A stretch of 32,269 bases of DNA from Opitutia bacterium (GTDB lineage Bacteria; Verrucomicrobiota; Verrucomicrobiia; Opitutales; UBA953). Below the pieces are notes generated by a model, which had not been told where the DNA came from, searched no databases, and worked only from the letters and a program-made list of their open reading frames with translations. The position numbers and the translations under genes are program-made. Position 1 is the first letter of the stretch. Each line of letters opens with the position of its first letter. Positions 17,738 through 26,041 of the stretch are shown piece after piece. The DNA is taken from the NCBI GenBank assembly GCA_021204635.1, contig JAJPZB010000192.1, positions 1,191 through 33,459 of the forward strand, in the 5' to 3' direction.

Positions 17738-17809
17738 ATTGAGTGGCAACAAACCCGAGATTGTGGTGGGGATTGTCGCCACCCAATTGGTGGGAATCGG
17801 CGGATAAAT

Positions 17810-18679
17810 TTATTTCACCATCGTGCCGTCGGTGCGGACTTTCTGGCGGAAGCGTTCGAGGAGTTTCGCCGTGAGCGGACCGCACTTGCCCGAGCCGATT
17901 TTGCGACCATCGAGCGCGACAACGGGGACCACTTCCGCCGCCGATCCCGTGAGAAATGCCTCGTCGGCGTTCCAAAGGTCGTAGCGCGTCATTGTCGTTT
18001 CCAAAACCGGAATCCCGAGTTCGTGGGCGCACTCGATTGTCGCCGCGCGGGTGATTCCCAAGAGCAGGCTCGACGCCGACATTGGCGTGATGAGCTTTCC
18101 CTTGTGTATTACGAAAATGTTGTCGCCGGAGCACTCCGCGACGTGCCCTTGGTCGTTGAGCAAAAGACACTCATCGAAGCCGCAGTTCAGTGCCTCGATT
18201 TTCGCGAGAATGCTGTTCAAATAGTTCAGCGATTTCACCATCGGCGGGAGCGCCGCAACGCTCGTGCGCCGCGTCGGGACTGTGATGAGTTTCATTCCGT
18301 CTTCATAAACGGACGGCGGATAAAGCTTAATTTTGTCCGCGATAATTATGATCGAGGGATTGCCGCAATTGTTCGGGTTGAGACCGAGGTCGCCAACGCC
18401 GCGAGTAATCACCGTGCGAATGTAGCCGTTTTCAATCCCGTTTCGCCGGCACGCCTCGATGTGCGCGCGGGCGATTTCCTCGCGTTTCCAAGGCAACTCG
18501 AGGGCGATTGCCTTTGCCGAGTATTCGATTCGCTCGAGGTGGGCATCGAGTTTGAAAATGCAGTTGTCATAAACGCGAATTCCCTCGAACAGCCCGTCGC
18601 CATAAAGCAGGCCGTGGTCGAAAACGGAGATTTTCGCGTCCTCCTTGCGATAGAATTTTCCGTCGATGTAAACTTCCAT
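17810..18679 (-). CDS. ilvE: Branched-chain amino acid aminotransferase-like (PLP fold type IV)
   Basis: DHGLLYGDGLFEGIRVY, KSLNYLNSILAKIEA, ECSGDNIFVIHKGKLITP class IV aminotransferase motifs. Confidence 0.88.
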   Translation of the reverse strand: MEVYIDGKFYRKEDAKISVFDHGLLYGDGLFEGIRVYDNCIFKLDAHLERIEYSAKAIALELPWKREEIARAHIEACRRNGIENGYIRTVITRGVGDLGLNPNNCGNPSIIIIADKIKLYPPSVYEDGMKLITVPTRRTSVAALPPMVKSLNYLNSILAKIEALNCGFDECLLLNDQGHVAECSGDNIFVIHKGKLITPMSASSLLLGITRAATIECAHELGIPVLETTMTRYDLWNADEAFLTGSAAEVVPVVALDGRKIGSGKCGPLTAKLLERFRQKVRTDGTMVK

Positions 18680-18749
18680 AGTTGTCGCGAGTTTATTACT
18701 CGACCAACTTGGGAGTAAAGCGCAGATTTCGCCACGGTCGCGGCGGAAA

Positions 18750-20507
18750 TCACATCAGCGTAATCGAGGTTTCGGGCAATCGCGCCCCCGTCGGTGTGCG
18801 CCGGAAAACGAATGACGACACGAATGACAAAACGCCAATTCGCCCGACAAACATCGCGAGAATCAGGACGCATTTTGCGGCTGGCATCAACTTTGGTGTT
18901 ACGTCGCAGGAAAGCCCAACTGTTCCGCATGCCGATACCGATTCAAAAATCAGCGGCATGCCTGGGAGTTCGGGATGCAACGCGCAGAGAACGACTGCGA
19001 CTGCGGTAAAAAACGCCGCACCAAGCAAGACAATTGCAAGGGCCTGATTTGCGATATCGCTGTTGAGCCGCCGCCCGAAAATCTCCAAGTCGCGGCGCCC
19101 CGAAATGTATTGCCTGAGCGCCAAGAAGGCGACGGCGAGCGTCGTAACTTTTATCCCACCCGCCGTGGAAAAAGGCGCCCCGCCGATGAACATCAAAAAC
19201 GTCAGTACCAAGCGCGTGCCCGAGGGAAGAAACGACGTATCGCCGATGTCAAAGCCCGACGTTCTCGCGCCCATGGCAAAGAAGAGCGCACGCAAAAAGC
19301 CGCCTTCCCGCGTGTTTAGCCCCGAGAAATAAAGCGAGAGAAATCCGCCGACGATCAGGATGCCCGTCGTCCACAAAACGAGTTTTGAATGCACGGAAAG
19401 CCGCATGGGGACGGCGTCGTATCCCCGCACAAATTTCCGGCGCAGCGAGTAGAGCGCGACAAACCAGAAATTTTTTACCACCGGAAAACCGATGCCCCCG
19501 ATGAGCGACAAAAACAGCACTGCAGAGACCACGCCGCCCGCAGATGGCAACAGTCCGTCAGGAGACGTGGTGAAACCCGCATTACAAAACGCCATAACGG
19601 AGTGGAAAATGGAGAAAAAGACGGGGTCGGAAATATCCGCCGCAGTACTCGCGTAGGCAAAGTAAATCCACAGCGCCCCGACAACCTCCGAAACCGCCGT
19701 GAAGCCGATGATGAGCCCGAGCGCGACGCCGATTTGCGAAATATTGTTCTCGCGGAAGAGGTCTTGGAACGCGAAACGATTCCGAATCGAGAGCCCGCCG
19801 GCGAAGAAATACGCGAAAAAATATGTTATTGACATGACGCCCAAGCCGCCGAGTTGCGCGAGTATCAAAAGTATTATTTGCCCAAAATCAGTCAGCGTCT
19901 CGGACAACGAAGCCACGGGCGCGAGCCCCGTCACGCAGACCGCGCTCGTCGCAAAAAACAAGGCATCGACGAAGCTGATTCCCTCAACTGTCGCGCGCGG
20001 CGTGAGCAGCATTATCGTGCCACAGGCGATCAAAATCGCGAAGCTCAGGATAAAGACCATACCAGGCGACAACGATTTTTTTGCCGTGAACTCCGCGCGC
20101 ACCCGCATGACCCGCATCGCGACAACGGCGATGACGAGAAAGTCCAAAACGCTCAGGAAATGCCGCGCGCTCTCGGGGTGGAACGCGGCCCCTGTGTAAA
20201 AATGGAAAAACACCGTTATCGGCACCGCGACGACGAGAATAGATTCAAACCAAAAATGTCTTACATATTTGAAGAACGAATCTACGACATGGACGAAGCG
20301 GAGCACTTCGAGAAACGCGAAGAGCGCGATTGTTGCAAACGTCAGCACGTGAAACGCAGTGCTGCCGAGGGAATCGATCCCCCAACCGTTCATCGCGACG
20401 ATTTGAGCCGCCGCCAAGACAGCGCAGAAGCCGGCGGCAACTCTGAGCCAAAAGCGCAAGCGCTTTTGCTCGGCATCGCCTAATTCTCCCGAAAATAATC
20501 GAATCAT
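18750..20507 (-). CDS. trkH: TrkH/KtrB-family potassium uptake protein
   Basis: ORF 585 aa; multi-TM; DALFFATSAVCVTGLAP, AFCNAGFTTSPDGL, MGARTSGFDIGDT, ESVSACGTVGLSCDVTP selectivity-filter-like repeats. Confidence 0.88.
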   Translation of the reverse strand: MIRLFSGELGDAEQKRLRFWLRVAAGFCAVLAAAQIVAMNGWGIDSLGSTAFHVLTFATIALFAFLEVLRFVHVVDSFFKYVRHFWFESILVVAVPITVFFHFYTGAAFHPESARHFLSVLDFLVIAVVAMRVMRVRAEFTAKKSLSPGMVFILSFAILIACGTIMLLTPRATVEGISFVDALFFATSAVCVTGLAPVASLSETLTDFGQIILLILAQLGGLGVMSITYFFAYFFAGGLSIRNRFAFQDLFRENNISQIGVALGLIIGFTAVSEVVGALWIYFAYASTAADISDPVFFSIFHSVMAFCNAGFTTSPDGLLPSAGGVVSAVLFLSLIGGIGFPVVKNFWFVALYSLRRKFVRGYDAVPMRLSVHSKLVLWTTGILIVGGFLSLYFSGLNTREGGFLRALFFAMGARTSGFDIGDTSFLPSGTRLVLTFLMFIGGAPFSTAGGIKVTTLAVAFLALRQYISGRRDLEIFGRRLNSDIANQALAIVLLGAAFFTAVAVVLCALHPELPGMPLIFESVSACGTVGLSCDVTPKLMPAAKCVLILAMFVGRIGVLSFVSSFVFRRTPTGARLPETSITLM

Positions 20508-20625
20508 CGGAACCTCTCTGCTTTATCTTCCGCCAAAAGTCTATGGAGGCGCATTGAAAAGACAAACAGCTTTTGCCGCGGCAACAATCGCGCGAGCGGG
20601 AATTTTTCTCCCTTTCCGATTAATC

Positions 20626-20670
20626 AAAAAACAAAAGCGGAGCGCACTTCCGACGAGGGAGCCGCTCCGC
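20626..20670 (-). terminator. Rho-independent terminator of the rpmJ-rpmE transcript
   Basis: Minus-strand GCGGAGCG ... CGCTCCGC followed by TTTTGTTTTTTG. Confidence 0.8.
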
Positions 20671-20690
20671 CCAAAAGCCAATAAGCCGAA

Positions 20691-20942
20691 TTAACGACCG
20701 CGACGGCGCGAGAACTTATTCTGGAATTTCTCGACGCGACCTGCGGTATCGACGAAGCGTTTCTCGCCGGTGTAGGCAGGGTGAGAATCGGCGGTGACAT
20801 CGCGCTGGATGACGAAATATTCCTCGCCGTCGATTGTGATTTTCTCTCTCGAAGAAAGTGTGGATTTGGTCAAAAACTGGCGACCGGAGGAAACGTCGCG
20901 GAAGCACACATTGTTGACGACAGGATGGATATCTTTTTTCAC
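20691..20942 (-). CDS. rpmE2: Ribosomal protein L31, type B (cysteine-poor form)
   Basis: V/MKKDIHPVVNNVCFRDVSSGRQFLTKSTLSSREKITIDGEEYFVIQRDVTADSHPAYTGEKRFVDTAGRVEKFQNKF; GTG start at 20942 preceded by AGGA. Confidence 0.93.
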   Translation of the reverse strand: MKKDIHPVVNNVCFRDVSSGRQFLTKSTLSSREKITIDGEEYFVIQRDVTADSHPAYTGEKRFVDTAGRVEKFQNKFSRRRGR

Positions 20943-20987
20943 GGTAGTTTTTCCTGAAAATTTGTTAATTGCAGCTCGCGCCAAATT

Positions 20988-21113
20988 TTAGCCCTGACGC
21001 GCTTTGTAGCGCGGGTGGGTTTTGTTGATGACATAAACGCGTCCCTTGCGACGAACAACCTGGCAGTTCGGGTGGCGCGACTTCAAATTTTTGAGCGAAG
21101 ATGATACTTTCAT
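20988..21113 (-). CDS. rpmJ: Ribosomal protein L36 (YkgO-like form)
   Basis: Manual translation: [41 protein letters not shown]; 41 aa, too short for the supplied ORF track. Confidence 0.95.
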   Translation of the reverse strand: MKVSSSLKNLKSRHPNCQVVRRKGRVYVINKTHPRYKARQG

Positions 21114-21139
21114 GACTGTCGGAAAAAATGTTGAATGGC

Positions 21140-21169
21140 TATCAAATTATTATTGCTGCCCGCTGTCAA
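21140..21169 (-). promoter_or_regulatory. Putative sigma70-type promoter for rpmJ-rpmE
   Basis: Minus-strand TTGACA, 18 nt spacer, TTGATA; the -35 lies inside the 3' end of the upstream MFS gene; ATG of rpmJ at 21113. Confidence 0.4.
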
Positions 21170-22511
21170 CGTTCTTTTCCCGAACGCTGTTGCCACCAGC
21201 CTCGGAATCGCCGGAAAATCCGCGCGACGATGATATGAATTTGTTAATTTTCGGCGCAACAACGGCAGAAAGAAGCGCAAAAAATGCCGCGCAGAGAAAC
21301 GCACCCCGCAACCCCACGCTCGGAGCCTCCGCAGGGTCTGACGCAAAAAGATTTCCAAGAAATTCCGCCGTGTGGCCGATGACGGGCGGGCCGAACAAAA
21401 ATCCGAGAAAGCCTATCGTCGAGACCGACGCAATTGCCACGCCGACCGGAATGTTTTCGGCGCGCGACGACAGACTGTAGCAAACCGGCACGATCGACGA
21501 AATCCCGAAGCCCACGAGCATGAAGCCGCCGGCGGCTGTTGCGGTCTGCGGAAGCGCCACCGACAACAACAATCCGCACGCCGACATCGTCGCGCAAACC
21601 TGAATCACGCGCACCTGCCCGAAGCGCATGACGAAGCGATCCGCGACAAAGCGCCCCGCCGCCATTGCCCCGAGCGCGACAGTGTAGCCGAGCCGCACGA
21701 GGCTTTCGTCGGGACGGACAACCTGCTGGAAATACACGCCACTCCAATCGAACATCACGCCCTCGCAGCCCATGTTCACAAAGCAAATCACGCCGAGCAA
21801 AAGGATGAACGGGTCGGAAAGCGCAAATCGCCGCCGGCGGGGCGCATTTTTCCCCGCGCTGTTTTCGCGCAATTCGCGCACGGTTTCCTGCTTTGACGCA
21901 TCCGAGGGAATCGCGAAACGGATCAGAAACGCCATCAAAATTGCGCACGCCGCATAGACGCCGGCGAAATGCGCCACGGGGGAAATCCCTGCGGAAACCA
22001 ACGTCGTGCTTATCAGCCCCGACGCGAACCCCGCCAAACTCCACACGCCGTGGAAGCCCGCCATGATGCTCCGCCCGTAAATCCGCTCCACGCCGACGCC
22101 CTGCGTGTTTATCGCGATGTTGTGCAAATTGCCACAGACGCCAAAAAACACCAGCGAGGCAAAAAACACGGCGCGCGAACCCGTGCCCGCCGCGAGTGCG
22201 ATGAGCGTCAGCGCCAAACCATAGACCGCAACAGCAATTCCCGTGCACGCCCTGCTCCCGATTTTCGCCGTGAGCCAGCCCGAGAACGGCATAGCCAAAA
22301 GTTGCCCGAGCGGAATCGCGAACAGCACGCTCCCGAGATCCGCCTCGCTCATGCCCAACATCGCCTTGATGTCGGGAATCCGGCTTGCCCAACTCCCGAA
22401 GACAATGCCCTGCATGAAATAGAATATGCCCACGACAACGCGAAACCTGCGACGCCCCGCGCCGGAGATTTCCGCCAAATCCGTTCCCGTCAAAGCAAAA
22501 TTTTTCGCCAT
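21150..22511 (-). CDS. MFS transporter
   Basis: FYFMQGIVFGSWASRIPDIKAMLGMSEADLGSVLFAIPLGQLLAMPFSGWL; multiple TM segments; start MAKNFALTG at 22511 preferred over 22664. Confidence 0.88.
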   Translation of the reverse strand: MAKNFALTGTDLAEISGAGRRRFRVVVGIFYFMQGIVFGSWASRIPDIKAMLGMSEADLGSVLFAIPLGQLLAMPFSGWLTAKIGSRACTGIAVAVYGLALTLIALAAGTGSRAVFFASLVFFGVCGNLHNIAINTQGVGVERIYGRSIMAGFHGVWSLAGFASGLISTTLVSAGISPVAHFAGVYAACAILMAFLIRFAIPSDASKQETVRELRENSAGKNAPRRRRFALSDPFILLLGVICFVNMGCEGVMFDWSGVYFQQVVRPDESLVRLGYTVALGAMAAGRFVADRFVMRFGQVRVIQVCATMSACGLLLSVALPQTATAAGGFMLVGFGISSIVPVCYSLSSRAENIPVGVAIASVSTIGFLGFLFGPPVIGHTAEFLGNLFASDPAEAPSVGLRGAFLCAAFFALLSAVVAPKINKFISSSRGFSGDSEAGGNSVREKNVDSGQQ

Positions 22512-22653
22512 GGCTCGCTCGTGAAAATCGGCGCGGCATTTTCCATTTTCCGGCAAAACAGTCAAGCCACACCGCACGACAACGACGCACAATTTGCCCC
22601 ACAACAACAAACTTTGCCGCAACACAACCGCCGCCAACAAGCGCCAAAACAGA

Positions 22654-22683
22654 TTGACTGCCACTGCGACAAAATTTGATAAT
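22654..22683 (+). promoter_or_regulatory. Putative sigma70-type promoter for the epimerase gene
   Basis: TTGACT (22654-22659), 18 nt spacer, GATAAT (22678-22683); ATG at 22694. Confidence 0.45.
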
Positions 22684-22693
22684 AAACCACAGC

Positions 22694-23662
22694 ATGAAAA
22701 TATTGGTCAGCGGAGGTGCCGGATTCATCGGCTCAAACTTGTGTGAAACACTCTTGCGCCGTGGCGACGAAGTTGTGTGCATAGACAATTTCGCAACCGG
22801 CAAAATCGAAAATCTGCTCCCGCTCTTCGGTGAGTTCCCGAAGACGTTCAAACTCGTCGTCGGCGACATCCGCAATCTCGACGATTGCCGCAAGGCGATC
22901 GATGGTTGCGAAGCCGTTTTGCACGAGGCGGCTCTCGGCTCCGTGCCGCGCTCAATCAAAGATCCCGCCACGACAAACGAGGTCAACATCTCCGGTTTCA
23001 TGAACATGCTCATCGCCGCCCGCGACGCAAAAGTTCGCCGCTTCGTCTATGCCGCAAGCAGCTCGACATACGGAGATTCCAAAACTCTTCCCAAAGTTGA
23101 AGATGTGATAGGTCGCCCGCTCTCGCCCTATGCCGTGACAAAATATGTCAACGAACTTTACGCCGATGTCTTTGCGCGGACATACGGAATGTCGTGCATC
23201 GGGCTCAGATATTTCAACGTTTTCGGTCGCCGCCAAGACCCGAACGGGGCATACGCGGCAGTTATTCCGCTGTTTGTGAAAAAACTGATGGCGCACGAAT
23301 CCCCCACAATAAACGGAGACGGCGAGTACTCCCGCGACTTTACGTACATCGACAACGTCATTCAGATGAATATGCTCGCCTTGGAAACAACAGATCCTGC
23401 GGCAGAAAATCAAGTTTACAACACTGCGTTTGGCGAGCGCACAACGCTCAACCAACTCGTCGCCTGCCTCAAAGAATTTTTGAGCGAATTTGACCCCAAA
23501 ATTGCAGAAGTTCCCGTGATCCACGGACCCACGCGAGTTGGCGATATTCCGCATTCTCTCGCCTGCATAGACAAGGCGAAGAAACTTCTCGGCTACGCAC
23601 CCCGTTTTTCGATGAGAGACGGTCTGAAAGCCGCAGTAAAGTGGTATTGGGAAAATCTGTGA
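22694..23662 (+). CDS. NAD-dependent epimerase, UDP-N-acetylglucosamine 4-epimerase-like (WbpP/TviC type)
   Basis: MKILVSGGAGFIGSNLCE Rossmann motif; ASSSTYGDSKTLPKVED, YAVTKYVNELYADVF YxxxK; RYFNVFGRRQDPNGAYAAVIP. Confidence 0.9.
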   Translation: MKILVSGGAGFIGSNLCETLLRRGDEVVCIDNFATGKIENLLPLFGEFPKTFKLVVGDIRNLDDCRKAIDGCEAVLHEAALGSVPRSIKDPATTNEVNISGFMNMLIAARDAKVRRFVYAASSSTYGDSKTLPKVEDVIGRPLSPYAVTKYVNELYADVFARTYGMSCIGLRYFNVFGRRQDPNGAYAAVIPLFVKKLMAHESPTINGDGEYSRDFTYIDNVIQMNMLALETTDPAAENQVYNTAFGERTTLNQLVACLKEFLSEFDPKIAEVPVIHGPTRVGDIPHSLACIDKAKKLLGYAPRFSMRDGLKAAVKWYWENL

Positions 23663-23733
23663 GCGCGCAGAATCTTTTCACAAACAACTATACGAAAAAC
23701 ATCAACAACTGACATTTTAAAAATATAAATAAG

Positions 23734-24996
23734 ATGAAAACAAAGATTTGTGTAATCGGATTGGGATATGTCGGGCTACCGTTGGCACGACTTTTCTCGA
23801 CAAAATACGAAACCGTTGGTTACGACATGAACCGCGCACGCGTCGAGGCTCTGAATGCGGGGCACGACGCAACGCTCGAAGTTTCTGACGAACTGTTGCA
23901 GGGTGCATTAGCGAACGGTTTCAAATGCACGGCGAACATGGACGACATTCGCGACTGCAACTTTTACGTTGTCGCAGTCCCCACACCGGTAGATGAAAAC
24001 AACAATCCGGATTTGAAGCCATTGTGGGGCGCGAGCGAAACAGTCGGAAAGGTAATTTCCAAAGGAGATATCGTCGTTTATGAATCCACGGTCTATCCGG
24101 GCGTCACGGAAGATGAATGCATACCCGTGGTCGAAAAAACTTCCGGATTGAAGTTTAACGTCGATTTCTTCGCCGGATATTCCCCCGAAAGAATTAATCC
24201 GGGCGACAAACTCCACACCGTCGAGAAAATAAAAAAGGTGACGAGCGGCTCGACGCCCGAAGTCGCGCAAAAAGTCAACTCCGTCTATTCTTCGGTGATC
24301 GAGGCAGGCACGCACCTCGCGCCGTCGATAAAGGTCGCGGAAGCGGCAAAGGTCATCGAAAATTCACAACGCGATATCAACATTGCCTTCGTCAACGAAC
24401 TCTCGAAAATTTTCACAAAACTCGGGATTGACACGGGCGACGTCTTGGAAGCCGCCGCCACTAAGTGGAACTTTCTGTCGTTCAAACCGGGTTTGGTCGG
24501 TGGTCACTGCATTGGCGTCGATCCATACTATCTCGCGCAATGCGCGCAACGCCACGGCTACAACCCTGAAATCATTCTCGCCGGTCGCAGAATGAACGAC
24601 GGGATGGGCGAATATGTGGCAACGCAGGTGGTGAAATTGATGATCCAAAAATCAATTCAGGTCGTCGGCTCAAAAATTCTCATTTTAGGGTTCACTTTCA
24701 AAGAGAATTGCCCCGACGTCCGCAACACACGGGTCATCGACATCGTGCGAACACTTGCCGAATACAAACTCGATTTGACTATTTACGACCCTTGGGCAAG
24801 TCCGGCGACGGCGAAGCGCGAATACGGCGTCGAAACCATTTCCGAACTGCCAAAGGAACAATACGACGCGGTCATTCTCGCCGTGGCGCACAAAAAGTTT
24901 GAGACGCTCAACATCGCCGCGCTCCGCAAACCAAAATCCGTGCTATTCGACGTCAAATCGTTCCTCCCCAAAGATTCGGTTGACGGGCGCCTGTGA
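23734..24996 (+). CDS. Nucleotide-sugar dehydrogenase, UDP-N-acetyl-D-glucosamine/galactosamine 6-dehydrogenase (WbpO/TviB type)
   Basis: VIGLGYVGLPLARLFSTKYETVGYDMN; AGYSPERINPGDK; GLVGGHCIGVDPYYLAQ; LGFTFKENCPDVRNTRVIDI. Confidence 0.93.
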   Translation: MKTKICVIGLGYVGLPLARLFSTKYETVGYDMNRARVEALNAGHDATLEVSDELLQGALANGFKCTANMDDIRDCNFYVVAVPTPVDENNNPDLKPLWGASETVGKVISKGDIVVYESTVYPGVTEDECIPVVEKTSGLKFNVDFFAGYSPERINPGDKLHTVEKIKKVTSGSTPEVAQKVNSVYSSVIEAGTHLAPSIKVAEAAKVIENSQRDINIAFVNELSKIFTKLGIDTGDVLEAAATKWNFLSFKPGLVGGHCIGVDPYYLAQCAQRHGYNPEIILAGRRMNDGMGEYVATQVVKLMIQKSIQVVGSKILILGFTFKENCPDVRNTRVIDIVRTLAEYKLDLTIYDPWASPATAKREYGVETISELPKEQYDAVILAVAHKKFETLNIAALRKPKSVLFDVKSFLPKDSVDGRL

Positions 24997-25052
24997 GCGC
25001 GCACGGCGAAAATTCCCTTGCGCGGTGTCGCGCGGCAATATTTTCTAAAAAC

Positions 25053-25850
25053 ATGAAAAAACTTATCTCGTTGTGCGGATTGCTCTGCGGACTGCTCTTT
25101 TCAGTTGCGCAAGAGGCCTCGGCGGAGACGACTCTCCCGCCGAAAGAAAAGTTCTATCTCGTGCTCCTCGCAGGTCAGTCAAACATGGCAGGACGCGGAA
25201 TCATGACAGCGGAAGACAAAACGCCGTATGAGCGCGTGTTGGTGCTCGACAAAAGCGGAAAGTGGGTTCCGGCGCACGCTCCGCTACATTATGACATGCC
25301 GACTGCCGGAGTTGGTCCGGGCGACACGTTTGCAAAACTTTTGGCTAAGAGCGACCCGACAATCACCGTGGGCATTATCCCGACTGCATGCGGCGGCTCG
25401 AGCCTCGAAGTTTGGAAGCCCGGCGCATATTGGAAGCAGACGAAAAGCCACCCCTACGACGACGCTGTCGCGAGAACGCAAAAGGCGCTCGAGGTCGGCA
25501 CTTTGAAAGTAATTTTGTGGCATCAAGGAGAATCGGATTGCACACCCCAAAACGCAAAAACTTACGAAAAAGACTTAGATACCCTGATTAAGGATTTCAG
25601 GAAAAAATTCCACGCAGAAAATGTCCCCGTTATCATAGGGCAACTTTCAAAATTCCCAGGAGAAAAGTGGAGCAAAGAAAAATCTGCCGTAGATAAGGCG
25701 CAACAGGATGTGGTTCGCAAAAATCGCCCCGCGGCATTCGTAAAATCCGACGGCTTGAAATCCAATCCCGACAAACTTCACTTCGATCGCGACAGCCAAA
25801 TCAAGTTTGGCGAACGCTACTTCAAAGAATACCAAAAACTCGCGAAATAA
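25053..25850 (+). CDS. Secreted sialate O-acetylesterase-like (SASA/SGNH) carbohydrate esterase
   Basis: Signal peptide ending ASA/E; LVLLAGQSNMAGRG, GIIPTACGGSSLEVW, VILWHQGESDC; start at 25053. Confidence 0.85.
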   Translation: MKKLISLCGLLCGLLFSVAQEASAETTLPPKEKFYLVLLAGQSNMAGRGIMTAEDKTPYERVLVLDKSGKWVPAHAPLHYDMPTAGVGPGDTFAKLLAKSDPTITVGIIPTACGGSSLEVWKPGAYWKQTKSHPYDDAVARTQKALEVGTLKVILWHQGESDCTPQNAKTYEKDLDTLIKDFRKKFHAENVPVIIGQLSKFPGEKWSKEKSAVDKAQQDVVRKNRPAAFVKSDGLKSNPDKLHFDRDSQIKFGERYFKEYQKLAK

Positions 25851-25905
25851 TTGAATTTGCGCCGAGCGCGCCCCGCGACAATCACATTTCGCGCAAATTT
25901 AAAAA

Positions 25906-26018
25906 TTTTTCCACAACAAAGCCGCAACAATTGCGTTTGTGGAGACAACATTGCGGCATTGTGGCGGCAACAAAGCTCCGCAGCCCTTGCGTTATCAATT
26001 CCCTTTGTTGTGAAAAAA
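25906..26018. repeat. Imperfect long inverted repeat in the recQ leader
   Basis: CACAACAAAG (25912-25921) and CTTTGTTGTG (26003-26012) are perfect 10-bp arms, flanked outside by T5 and A6. Confidence 0.6.
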
Positions 26019-26041
26019 TTAGAGCCACGCGGCGGCGAAAT

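Noticed and set aside
21244-23013. 589-aa minus-strand ORF spanning the MFS gene and the epimerase start
   Set aside because: Frame overlaps two well-supported genes on both strands and the promoter region; no protein family recognised.
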